From a virus, in the IMG/VR virus record IMGVR_UViG_3300030380_006291, positions 1 through 24,771 of that record: 24,771 nucleotides of DNA; one strand, given 5' to 3'. The notes beneath the pieces are model-generated. The model searched no databases. It was not told where the DNA came from and saw only the letters and a program-made list of their open reading frames with translations. The position numbers and the translations under genes were made by a program. Numbering within the stretch: position 1 is the stretch's first letter; each line of letters starts with the position of its first letter. Below are positions 1 to 5,584 of the stretch, in pieces.

Positions 1-96
1 AACGAAGGTATGAGAGCATGGATGTCATCTGTTGACCAACCACATGAGAACTTCGTGTTTCCAGAAGAAGTATTACCAAGAGGTAATGCACTTTAA
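1..96 (+). CDS. psbD: Photosystem II D2 protein, C-terminal end (5' truncated by window)
   Basis: Only the last 31 codons lie in the window. They end in the residues [11 protein letters not shown], preceded by DQPHENF, which is the characteristic C-terminus of the photosystem II reaction-centre protein D2. D2 pairs with D1 in the thylakoid membrane. Phage-encoded copies are thought to keep photosynthetic electron flow going during infection. The gene is followed closely by a strong terminator and then by talC, so host-derived energy and carbon genes sit side by side. The N-terminal part and any intron or start are outside the window. The ending is highly specific, so I consider the identity secure despite the short length. 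Confidence 0.92.
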   Translation, partial: NEGMRAWMSSVDQPHENFVFPEEVLPRGNAL

Positions 97-99
97 AGG

Positions 100-128
100 T
101 TGATAAAACTCAAACAATCTGATACAAT
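100..128 (+). promoter_or_regulatory. sigma70-type promoter between psbD and talC
   Basis: TTGATA (100-105) and TACAAT (123-128) are separated by exactly 17 bases, each one base from the bacterial consensus. The predicted start, about 134-135, falls inside the 5' arm of the terminator hairpin at 131-154. A transcript from this promoter would therefore lack most of that arm and could read on into talC. Found by eye; not experimentally supported. Confidence 0.6.
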
Positions 129-130
129 AT

Positions 131-161
131 GGAGACCCTCACAAAAGGGTCTCCTTTTTTT
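131..161 (+). terminator. Rho-independent terminator after psbD
   Basis: A perfect 8-bp stem (GGAGACCC at 131-138, GGGTCTCC at 147-154) with an 8-base loop is followed directly by seven T residues. It would end psbD transcription before talC. Confidence 0.93.
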
Positions 162-197
162 ATTTCTTTTTATAGATACTCTAGGTAAATTATTCTT

Positions 198-851
198 ATG
201 AAAATATTTTTAGACACAGCAGATGTCTCAACTATTCTTGAACATTTTGAAACTGGCCTGATAGATGGAGTGACAACCAACCCCACTTTGATTATGAAGA
301 GTGGTAGAGATCCTGAAGATGTGTATCAGGAACTCGCTGAAGCAGGTGTAAGGGACATTAGTATGGAAGTAGTAGGAAGTCGTGATGACATGACCTCTGA
401 GGGTCGTAGGCTTGCCACTAAGTTCCAAGAAGTAGCAACTATCAAGGTTCCTTGTACACCAGATGGTCTTTATGTTTGTAATCAGTTAGCAAAAGATGGT
501 ACAAAGGTGAATGTTACACTGATTTTTGATGCTGCACAGGCAATACTTGCTGCTAAAGCAGGAGCAACATATGTTTCACCATTCGTAGGAAGGCTTGACG
601 ATAACTCAGTGAATGGGTTAGATGTAATCAGTGACATTGCTGAGATTTATAACAAGCATTGGATCAAAACTCAGATTCTATCTGCATCCATAAGAGGAGT
701 GAAGGCAGTATCCACTTCTTTTGCTCTTGGTGCTCATGTAGTAACAATGCCACCTACAGTTTTTGAGAAGATGTACAACCATGTTCTTACAGACAAAGGA
801 TTAGAATTATTTGACGCTGACTGGGCTGCAGTAGTGTCTAACGCTAAATAA
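198..851 (+). CDS. talC: Transaldolase-like protein (TalC / fructose-6-phosphate aldolase family)
   Basis: This 217-residue protein matches the short TalC type of transaldolase found in many cyanophages. It opens MKIFLDTADV and has the family motif GVTTNPTLI near residues 24-32. The segment KVPCTPDGL (about residues 93-101) contributes the strand usually carrying the family's catalytic region, and NVTLIF follows. Transaldolase moves a three-carbon unit between sugar phosphates in the pentose phosphate pathway. In phage-infected cyanobacteria it is thought to support NADPH and ribose production for nucleotide synthesis. The start at 198 gives the expected N-terminus, although the upstream AGG is weak and distant. 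The gene lies between the psbD terminator and nrdC, and a late-promoter-like box overlaps its stop codon. Confidence 0.93.
   Translation: MKIFLDTADVSTILEHFETGLIDGVTTNPTLIMKSGRDPEDVYQELAEAGVRDISMEVVGSRDDMTSEGRRLATKFQEVATIKVPCTPDGLYVCNQLAKDGTKVNVTLIFDAAQAILAAKAGATYVSPFVGRLDDNSVNGLDVISDIAEIYNKHWIKTQILSASIRGVKAVSTSFALGAHVVTMPPTVFEKMYNHVLTDKGLELFDADWAAVVSNAK
844..850 (+). promoter_or_regulatory. Late-promoter-like box CTAAATA upstream of nrdC
   Basis: CTAAATA, one base from the core of the T4 late element TATAAATA, overlaps the talC stop codon and ends 18 bases before the nrdC ATG. The same CTAAATAA string lies at similar distances before the genes at 4539 and 12097. This is a motif match only. 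Confidence 0.35.
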
Positions 852-868
852 ATTTTTAAATAGGTAAT

Positions 869-1108
869 ATGAAGTTTACTGTTTATTCTAAAAATGGATG
901 TCCTTATTGCGATAAGGTTAAACAGGTGTTACAGTTATCTAAGTTAGAACATGTCATCTATAAACTGGATGAGGACTTTGATAAACCAGGATTCTATTCT
1001 CAGTTTGGGCAAGGATCTACATTTCCTCAAGTTGTAGTAAATGACATGCAACATCTCGGTGGATGTACCGAAACAGTCAAGTATCTAAAGGAGAACGAAT
1101 TAGTCTGA
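869..1108 (+). CDS. nrdC: Glutaredoxin
   Basis: A 79-residue glutaredoxin of the small T4 NrdC type. The redox-active motif CPYC is at residues 11-14 in the sequence GCPYCDKVK. The cis-proline segment TFPQVV and the GGC glutathione-site signature (LGGCTET, about residues 63-69) are both present. The protein would supply electrons to ribonucleotide reductase or reduce protein disulfides in the cytoplasm during phage DNA synthesis. AGGT a few bases upstream is a plausible ribosome binding site. Its stop overlaps the next gene's ATG by one base (TGATG), so the two are probably translationally coupled. Confidence 0.9.
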   Translation: MKFTVYSKNGCPYCDKVKQVLQLSKLEHVIYKLDEDFDKPGFYSQFGQGSTFPQVVVNDMQHLGGCTETVKYLKENELV

Positions 1109-1473
1109 TGAAAAAAGTTGACGACTTTGAAACAGTTTATGACATGATCGAACATGCCATTGAACTTGCGTTTGATGGTAAGATGCAACTTAAATTTTAT
1201 GACTTTTTAAAGTATCGTAAAACTAAAAAAGAAGAGGTAGATGCTTTCCTTCATAGTTCTACTGCGAAGGAAATCTCTGACCAACTGTTAGAACTTCAAG
1301 AATATATTAAGGGAGGTGCTGATAACAATCATAAACAACTACGTGAGGCATATGGACATATTCCTAAACCTAAAGCACGTAAAATACAAGCATACCTCGG
1401 AGGTATTCTTGAAGATGCTGTGAGGTATAGCCATGACCGAAGACCTGGAAGACGAAAAAAAGTCTCTAAATAA
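1108..1473 (+). CDS. Uncharacterised phage protein (121 aa)
   Basis: I do not recognise this protein by function. The start at 1108 overlaps the nrdC stop by one base, which fits the tight packing here better than the longer frame reaching back to 1063 inside nrdC. It is a soluble, mostly helical protein with many charged residues, a central stretch rich in Lys and Glu, and a very basic C-terminus (RRPGRRKKVSK) that could contact nucleic acid. It contains no cysteine and no membrane segment. The last 41 bases overlap the next gene in another frame. Its position in the nrdC operon suggests a phage-specific accessory role, but nothing more can be said. Confidence 0.75.
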   Translation: MKKVDDFETVYDMIEHAIELAFDGKMQLKFYDFLKYRKTKKEEVDAFLHSSTAKEISDQLLELQEYIKGGADNNHKQLREAYGHIPKPKARKIQAYLGGILEDAVRYSHDRRPGRRKKVSK

Positions 1474-1636
1474 AGACACTACAGAGATCAATCGTGGTGT
1501 AGAATTACTATTACGCAGAAGGAGGAAACCCGAAAAACCTAAAACATTTCAAGTAAAATTTGGAAATATGATTTCCTTTTTTAAAAGAGAAATAGTTTTT
1601 CACTTTAACTTTTACTTGGACATCAGAAAAAAATAA
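1433..1636 (+). CDS. Small basic phage protein (67 aa), overlapping its upstream neighbour
   Basis: This short frame begins inside the previous gene (41-base overlap) and fills the gap to the next gene at 1653. The N-terminus is acidic (MTEDLEDEK), the middle is arginine-rich (LLLRRRRKP), and the C-terminus is aromatic and hydrophobic (FHFNFYLDI), which could be an amphipathic or membrane-associated end. There is no clear ribosome binding site, so it would depend on coupling with the upstream gene. I support it because otherwise about 180 bases would be non-coding in a very compact region. No function is recognised. Confidence 0.5.
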   Translation: MTEDLEDEKKSLNKDTTEINRGVELLLRRRRKPEKPKTFQVKFGNMISFFKREIVFHFNFYLDIRKK

Positions 1637-1652
1637 CTCTTGGAGGAGTGCC

Positions 1653-1886
1653 ATGTCAGAAACATTAGTAGTAACATTGACACTTATGACACTTGTGTCT
1701 ATCCTTGCATTATTAGTAGGAGGTATGATAGGATGGATGGCAAGACAACATTCATATGAAACTACTCCACCAGTAGTCTATTCTCATCCAGAGATGTTTG
1801 ACGCAAATGGGAATGTTCTTCCCGATGAAATTTTAGCCCTAAGAATTGAAACTCATGACAACACAGACGAAGAAGACGACGACTAA
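1653..1886 (+). CDS. Small single-pass membrane protein (77 aa)
   Basis: A strong ribosome binding site (GGAGG at 1642-1646) fixes the start. Residues about 5-30 form one hydrophobic segment (TLVSILALLVGGMIGWM) followed by a positively charged stretch. The remaining 45 residues are acidic and soluble, ending in EEDDD. This is the profile of a membrane-anchored protein with a cytoplasmic acidic tail. The tail contains a PEMFDANGNVLPDEIL segment typical of small cyanophage proteins I have seen without assigned function. The last 32 bases overlap the start of the next gene. Confidence 0.75.
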   Translation: MSETLVVTLTLMTLVSILALLVGGMIGWMARQHSYETTPPVVYSHPEMFDANGNVLPDEILALRIETHDNTDEEDDD

Positions 1887-2349
1887 GAAAAGGACAACAA
1901 GAGTTAAACTCCCACCGAATCCCTTTGTTCATGAAATTCTTGAACTAGTAGATAGTCAAAGAACCAAAGCAAAGAAGATTGAAATACTTCGAGAGTATGA
2001 TGATCTTGCTTTGAAGGCAATCTTGATTTGGAATTTTGATCCGACAGCAATATCAGTGATGCCTGAGGGCCCTGTTCCTTACAAAGAAAATGAGGTTCCT
2101 GTTGGCACTGATCACACATCTCTTCGCAGAGAGTGGAAGAATCTTTATCATTTTGTAAAGGGTGGTAATGATCGTCTGAGTTCCATGCGTCGAGAGACAA
2201 TGTTTATTCAGTTACTAGAGGGACTTCATCCTGAAGAGGCAAAGATCATATGTTTAGTAAAAGATAAAAACTTGGAAACTAAGTATAAAATTACTTATGA
2301 TATGGTACAACAAGCATATCCTGATATTCAGTGGGGAGGCCGTTCATGA
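1855..2349 (+). CDS. Conserved cyanophage protein, DUF6433-like (164 aa)
   Basis: The likely start is the ATG at 1855; a TTG at 1846 is possible but less attractive. After a Thr/Lys-rich basic leader of about 20 residues comes a well-ordered domain. It contains FVHEILELVDSQRTKAKK, LKAILIWNFDPT, a proline-rich loop (MPEGPVPYKENEVPVGTD), SLRREWKNLYHFVKGG, and RRETMFIQLLEGLHPEEA, ending in YPDIQWG. From memory this pattern is that of a family seen across T4-like phages (DUF6433); no biochemical function is known to me. It overlaps the upstream gene by 32 bases and the next gene by four (ATGA). Confidence 0.8.
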   Translation: MTTQTKKTTTKKRTTRVKLPPNPFVHEILELVDSQRTKAKKIEILREYDDLALKAILIWNFDPTAISVMPEGPVPYKENEVPVGTDHTSLRREWKNLYHFVKGGNDRLSSMRRETMFIQLLEGLHPEEAKIICLVKDKNLETKYKITYDMVQQAYPDIQWGGRS

Positions 2350-2693
2350 CCACAAAAACAGAGAAGAAACCTGAAGCACCAAAAAAGATTGAAAAAAATA
2401 CAGATCAATATTCTTGTCAGATTATTTTAGAAAAAACTACTCTAGATAAAGCAGAGGATAGGAATCTTCCTACAGATGCATTCAATGTAACGTACATGAT
2501 AGAGGGTAAAGAGTATTTGGATGTAACTCGTTCAGAGAAGATGGCAAATGTTTTTGATATGTATTATGATAAATATGGAGCAGGGTCAGTAAAATCTATT
2601 GATTATGGATGTGGCACGATAAGACCCAATCTTTGGAATGTTAAACCACCCGAAAGGAAAAAAAGAAAAAGGAGGCCTCGTATCGATGAATGA
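2346..2693 (+). CDS. Uncharacterised phage protein with basic tails (115 aa)
   Basis: The start at 2346 forms an ATGA overlap with the preceding stop. A GTG at 2331 would add five residues inside that gene and is less likely. The N-terminal 25 residues are rich in Lys, Glu and Pro and look disordered. A small central domain follows (about residues 28-95, including YSCQIILEKTTLDKAED and DYGCGTIRPNLW), then a highly basic tail (RKKRKRRPRID). The tail suggests nucleic-acid or acidic-protein contact. I do not recognise the family. It overlaps the next gene by 8 bases. Confidence 0.72.
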   Translation: MTTKTEKKPEAPKKIEKNTDQYSCQIILEKTTLDKAEDRNLPTDAFNVTYMIEGKEYLDVTRSEKMANVFDMYYDKYGAGSVKSIDYGCGTIRPNLWNVKPPERKKRKRRPRIDE

Positions 2694-2961
2694 TAAAGAA
2701 ATAGAACAACAAATTAATGACATCATTGAAGGAGAGATCCAGAATACTATCAATGAATATCTTGAGCAACAACAAGAGGGTAAAGGAGAAGATGGTGGAT
2801 TGGGATTTGCTAATGAGGAGGGAGGTCAATTGAATGTCAAGGTATCTCAGGCAGAAGTAGATAGACTTGTAAAAGAATATAAGAAACAAATGAAGTATAG
2901 AAAATCTAATCTTTTTCAAGCATCTCAACTTTTAGTGGACAAAAATGGTAAGAAATTATAA
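2686..2961 (+). CDS. Uncharacterised helical phage protein (91 aa)
   Basis: A ribosome binding site GGAGG at 2671-2675 points to the ATG at 2686, eight bases inside the previous gene. The longer frame back to 2638 is not needed. The protein is acidic in its first half, with repeated Glu/Gln (EYLEQQQEGKGE), and basic in its second (VDRLVKEYKKQMKYRKS). It is probably two helices joined by a glycine-rich linker. It is the last gene before the structured leader at about 3023. No family is recognised and no function is proposed. Confidence 0.72.
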   Translation: MNDKEIEQQINDIIEGEIQNTINEYLEQQQEGKGEDGGLGFANEEGGQLNVKVSQAEVDRLVKEYKKQMKYRKSNLFQASQLLVDKNGKKL

Positions 2962-2987
2962 AACTGTATCGTAGAATACAAAACTAC

Positions 2988-3016
2988 TTGACTATATAGT
3001 ATACATGTGTTAGAAT
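2988..3016 (+). promoter_or_regulatory. sigma70-type early promoter
   Basis: TTGACT (2988-2993) and TAGAAT (3011-3016) are separated by 17 bases, each one base from consensus. The predicted start (about 3023) is immediately before the repeat-bracketed leader at 3025-3082. It would transcribe the two small genes at 3086 and 3285, ending at the terminator at 3435-3460. Confidence 0.72.
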
Positions 3017-3022
3017 TAACAC

Positions 3023-3085
3023 AACGTTCATCCCCCTTCGACTGGGGACGCAAGTAAGCCGACTCGGAACGGATCGTTCATCTTC
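3023..3085 (+). promoter_or_regulatory. Structured 5' leader, possible bistable RNA element
   Basis: The leader is GC-rich compared with its surroundings and is bracketed by two copies of CGTTCATC (3025-3032 and 3075-3082). It holds a TCCCC/GGGGA hairpin (3031-3035 with 3044-3048) and a GAACG/CGTTC hairpin with loop GAT (3067-3079). The first CGTTC can alternatively pair with the same GAACG. It also contains two near-identical 12-mers (CGACTGGGGACG at 3039-3050 and CGACTCGGAACG at 3060-3071, 10 of 12 identical). It ends three bases before the ATG at 3086. The function is not known to me. Confidence 0.5.
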
Positions 3086-3244
3086 ATGGAAGTTCTACTC
3101 ACTACTCTTTTAACATGTGAATATGCTACAGGTCTTGTCGATCAGATATACCGACAGCATACCGAGACACCAAAATCTGAACTTGTTCAGATTGTGGCAG
3201 AGAGTACAGAGAAAGGATGTTTTGAGGACGCAGAAGTTGACTGA
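3086..3244 (+). CDS. Very small cyanophage protein (52 aa)
   Basis: This short frame begins MEVLLTTLLTCEYATGLV and ends EKGCFEDAEVD. It resembles a family of roughly 50-residue proteins that I recall as common in marine cyanophages, with a hydrophobic N-terminus containing LLTC, a helical middle, and a second cysteine in an EKGC motif near the end. The N-terminal stretch could be a short signal or membrane segment, with the two cysteines (residues 11 and 45) possibly forming a disulfide; that is inference. It is expressed from the early promoter at 2988 through the structured leader. There is no classical ribosome binding site outside the leader hairpin. Confidence 0.72.
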   Translation: MEVLLTTLLTCEYATGLVDQIYRQHTETPKSELVQIVAESTEKGCFEDAEVD

Positions 3245-3284
3245 AGGAACGGGGCCAAAATCCCTACTACTTTGGAGAAACCCA

Positions 3285-3428
3285 ATGGCAAAAGTCACTT
3301 ACCGTGGTGTCGAGTACGACACTGACGAGTACAACGCAAAGGTGCTTGCAGAGGCAGCACAACGTAAGAATCATGATCTAATGTATCGTGGTCTTAAAGT
3401 GAAAAGCAAGGCAATTCCTTGCAGTTAA
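3285..3428 (+). CDS. DUF4278-like small protein (47 aa)
   Basis: The real start is the ATG at 3285, preceded by GGAG at 3274-3277. The N-terminus MAKVTYRGVEYDTDE matches the opening of the DUF4278 family, in which small cyanobacterial and cyanophage proteins begin with a K(L/V)TYRGV-Y-(D/E) motif. A second copy of the core motif appears near the C-terminus (LMYRGLKVK, about residues 32-40). No function is known for the family. The gene is followed immediately by a strong terminator, so it is the last gene of the early unit starting at 2988. Confidence 0.75.
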   Translation: MAKVTYRGVEYDTDEYNAKVLAEAAQRKNHDLMYRGLKVKSKAIPCS

Positions 3429-3434
3429 TGTGAC

Positions 3435-3460
3435 AAGGGGGTTTACATACCCCCTTTTTT
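3435..3460 (+). terminator. Rho-independent terminator with a promoter element in its loop
   Basis: AAGGGGG (3435-3441) pairs with CCCCCTT (3450-3456) around an 8-base loop, TTTACATA, and runs into a T tract ending at 3460. It closes the small early unit. The loop itself carries the -35 element of the next promoter. Confidence 0.92.
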
Positions 3461-3470
3461 AATGTATAAT
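3442..3470 (+). promoter_or_regulatory. sigma70-type promoter nested in the terminator
   Basis: TTTACA (3442-3447, the terminator loop) and a perfect TATAAT (3465-3470) are 17 bases apart. The predicted start of about 3477 leaves a short leader with AAGGAT before the ATG at 3490. Confidence 0.72.
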
Positions 3471-3489
3471 TACTAAAAAGGATATACTT

Positions 3490-3744
3490 ATGGCACTCCA
3501 CATGAGAGAGCAAATCCTAAGAGCATTGATAGCACATGCTCAAGGTGATATTGCGAAACACAAAGCAAACATTGAAATCTATCTAGAACATCCTGCAGGT
3601 GTTGGTGAACATACTGACATTTTAGAATCCATAGAAAAGGAAATAGATACTATTGCAAAATATCAAGACCAGATAGATGTCATAAAGAAATATTTCATGT
3701 CTGGACAAACCATGTCTGATGTTGATAGAAGATCTAATGAATAA
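3490..3744 (+). CDS. Conserved small cyanophage protein (84 aa)
   Basis: The start at 3490 lies about 13 bases downstream of the predicted start site of the nested promoter, with AAGGAT as the ribosome binding site. The sequence ILRALIAHAQGDIAKHKANIEIYLEHP suggests a long amphipathic helix, followed by a GVGEHTDILE loop and a second helix (EKEIDTIAKYQDQIDVIKKYF). This pattern recurs in marine T4-like phages as an unassigned protein, as I recall it. A coiled-coil or helical-hairpin adaptor is plausible. It overlaps the next small gene by 8 bases. Confidence 0.8.
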   Translation: MALHMREQILRALIAHAQGDIAKHKANIEIYLEHPAGVGEHTDILESIEKEIDTIAKYQDQIDVIKKYFMSGQTMSDVDRRSNE

Positions 3745-3877
3745 AGCAAAATTGAAAGTCTTAGTACAAGCTCTCAAAGAGATTGTAGATGAATTAGAAT
3801 CGGAAATGTATGCTGATGAAGACGTGTTAGCATTTACTCCTCCACCTGAAGATTATGATGAGGTCTTTAATGAATAG
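3737..3877 (+). CDS. Very small acidic phage protein (46 aa)
   Basis: An ATG at 3737 overlaps the preceding stop by eight bases and opens a 46-residue frame. It starts MNKAKLKVLVQALKEIVDEL and ends PPPEDYDEVFNE. The first half is a basic-to-acidic amphipathic helix; the second half is strongly acidic with a proline turn. It exactly fills the space between its neighbours and overlaps thyX by eight bases, the same spacing as upstream, so I regard it as a real gene in a coupled string. No family is recognised. Confidence 0.6.
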   Translation: MNKAKLKVLVQALKEIVDELESEMYADEDVLAFTPPPEDYDEVFNE

Positions 3878-4514
3878 TCAGATTAAATTGGTAAGTGTAA
3901 CACCAGATGCTGAACAGCATATGGCATATGTGGCTCGTGTTTCTAACCCTAAGAATCAAGATAATGATAAGTTTGCTGGTCTTCTTAAGTATTGCATCAA
4001 GCACGGTCACTGGAGTGTCTTTGAGCAAGCATTCATGACGGTAGAGATCAATACTACTAGAGGATTGGCAGCACAGATATTAAGGCATAGAAGTTTTACA
4101 TATCAAGAGTTTTCACAGAGGTATGCTGATAGTAGTATGCTTGGTGATGAGATTCCTTTACCAGAACTTCGTAGACAAGATGATAAGAACAGACAGAATA
4201 GTATTGATGATGTAGATCCATTAATGCAACAAGACTTTGAGATTAAAATACAAAGACATTTTGTAGATGGAATGAAATTATATAAAGAGATGCTTGATGC
4301 TGGTATAGCAAAGGAGTGTGCAAGATTTGTGCTTCCACTTGCTACTCCTACCCGAATCTACATGACTGGTTCTGTAAGATCATGGGTACATTATATTGAC
4401 CTACGTTCTGCACATGGAACACAGAAAGAGCATATGGCAGTAGCAGAAGGAGTTCGTTCTATTTTTAGAGAACAATTTCCTACTGTTGCTGAAGCTCTTG
4501 ACTGGAATTCCTAA
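3870..4514 (+). CDS. thyX: Flavin-dependent thymidylate synthase ThyX
   Basis: ThyX methylates dUMP to dTMP using methylenetetrahydrofolate, FAD and NADPH. The 214-residue protein shows the family signature RHR-x7-S at residues 72-82 (RHRSFTYQEFS, then QRYA), which forms part of the nucleotide and flavin site. Also present are HWSVFEQA (about 47-54), typical of the FAD-binding region, and ATPTRIYMTGSVRSWVHYIDLR, typical of the conserved C-terminal helix and substrate arginine. I choose the ATG at 3870, preceded by AGGT, over 3855 and 3858. It supplies thymidine for phage DNA synthesis, bypassing a ThyA-type enzyme, and sits with other nucleotide and metabolic genes. Confidence 0.93.
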   Translation: MNSQIKLVSVTPDAEQHMAYVARVSNPKNQDNDKFAGLLKYCIKHGHWSVFEQAFMTVEINTTRGLAAQILRHRSFTYQEFSQRYADSSMLGDEIPLPELRRQDDKNRQNSIDDVDPLMQQDFEIKIQRHFVDGMKLYKEMLDAGIAKECARFVLPLATPTRIYMTGSVRSWVHYIDLRSAHGTQKEHMAVAEGVRSIFREQFPTVAEALDWNS

Positions 4515-4517
4515 ATA
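4511..4517 (+). promoter_or_regulatory. Late-promoter-like box CTAAATA upstream of the gene at 4539
   Basis: CTAAATA overlaps the thyX stop codon and ends 21 bases before the next ATG, matching the placement of the same box at 844 and 12062. This is a motif match only. Confidence 0.35.
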
Positions 4518-4538
4518 ACTATCCACTATTATATTCAT

Positions 4539-4820
4539 ATGGCAACATACCCTGTCGTTAATCAGAAAACTGGTGAACAAAAAGAAGTCGTGATGAGTGT
4601 CCATAAGTGGGACTCATGGAGAGAAGATAATCCAGATTGGTTGAGAGACTATTCTGATCCTTCTACTATGCCTGGTGTGGGAGAAGTGGGAGAATGGCAA
4701 GACAAACTTATTAATAAAAATCCTGGATGGGGTGAAGTCTTGAAGAAAGCTGACAAGTCTGGAGGCATTGGAGCACGACTCGCCAAAAAAGGTATTGGCA
4801 CAACTCAGGGGGATGATTAA
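4539..4820 (+). CDS. Conserved cyanophage protein, possibly derived from an FmdB-like regulator (93 aa)
   Basis: The protein begins MATYPVVNQKTGEQKEVVMSVHKWDSWREDNPDW and ends in a glycine-rich, basic tail. The segment VMSVHKWDSWREDNPDW resembles the portion of FmdB-type zinc-ribbon proteins that follows the metal knuckle. The CxxC pairs of that family are missing, so no zinc is bound here. Later come WLRDYSDPSTMP and GVGEVGEWQDKL, typical of the cyanophage version as I remember it. The role is unknown; a small structural or assembly role is possible because a late-promoter-like box lies just upstream. Confidence 0.75.
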   Translation: MATYPVVNQKTGEQKEVVMSVHKWDSWREDNPDWLRDYSDPSTMPGVGEVGEWQDKLINKNPGWGEVLKKADKSGGIGARLAKKGIGTTQGDD

Positions 4821-4825
4821 CTAAC

Positions 4826-5584
4826 ATGCCACGTAAAAAGAAAACGACAGATCCAATTGGTGTTGGTATAAGCATGTCGGCCAAGCACATGAAAAGAAAG
4901 AAACCAATTAATACTGATATGATGAGGGATATTGAACCCCTCACTGACAATCAGAAAAAATTATTTGAATCTTATAAAGATGGTAAGAATCTTGTTGCCT
5001 ACGGTGCAGCAGGAACTGGTAAGACTTTTATTACTCTTTACAATGCCCTTCAAGATGTTCTTAACCCTAGCACTCCCTATGAAAAGATCTATATTGTAAG
5101 ATCTTTGGTTGCGACTAGAGAGATAGGATTCTTGCCTGGTGATCATGATGATAAATCTTTCTTATATCAGATACCATATAAGCATATGGTAAAATATATG
5201 TTTGAGATGCCCACAGATGCAGACTTTGAAATGCTCTATGGCAATCTGAAAGCACAAAACACCATTGACTTTTGGAGCACCTCATTCATTCGTGGAACTA
5301 CCTTAGATAAATCTATTATCATTGTTGATGAATTTCAAAACTTGAATTACCATGAATTGGATAGTATAATGACAAGGGTAGGCTCTCATACTAAGATAAT
5401 GTTCTGTGGTGATGCTACTCAGACCGACTTGATTAAACAGAATGAACGGAATGGTATTCATGATTTCATGAGGATCTTAAGGGTCATGCCATCACTAAAC
5501 ATCATTGAATTTGGTGTTGAGGATATTGTAAGATCAGGTTTATGTAAGGAATATCTACTCGCAAAGTTGGAACTTGGTTTATGA
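4826..5584 (+). CDS. phoH: PhoH-like P-loop ATPase
   Basis: The 252-residue protein is a PhoH-type NTPase. Walker A is GAAGTGKT at residues 60-67, and Walker B is IIIVDE ending at D168-E169, followed by FQN. The family motifs TREIGFLPG (about 97-105), SFIRGTTL, and GDATQTD (sensor region) are all present. PhoH proteins are cytoplasmic ATPases related to RNA helicases. They are very widespread in marine phages, often associated with phosphate limitation, but their true role in phage is unresolved. The first 35 residues are a basic leader. The gene overlaps the next by four bases (ATGA). Confidence 0.93.
   Translation: MPRKKKTTDPIGVGISMSAKHMKRKKPINTDMMRDIEPLTDNQKKLFESYKDGKNLVAYGAAGTGKTFITLYNALQDVLNPSTPYEKIYIVRSLVATREIGFLPGDHDDKSFLYQIPYKHMVKYMFEMPTDADFEMLYGNLKAQNTIDFWSTSFIRGTTLDKSIIIVDEFQNLNYHELDSIMTRVGSHTKIMFCGDATQTDLIKQNERNGIHDFMRILRVMPSLNIIEFGVEDIVRSGLCKEYLLAKLELGL

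Noticed and set aside
1460-1480. CTAAATAAA at 1466 as a fourth late promoter
   Set aside because: No gene start follows at a suitable distance (the next is at 1653) and it lies within two overlapping genes.
2331-2345. Upstream GTG and TTG starts for the genes at 2346 and 1855
   Set aside because: They only extend into the preceding gene; the ATG starts give the usual short overlaps seen elsewhere in the window.
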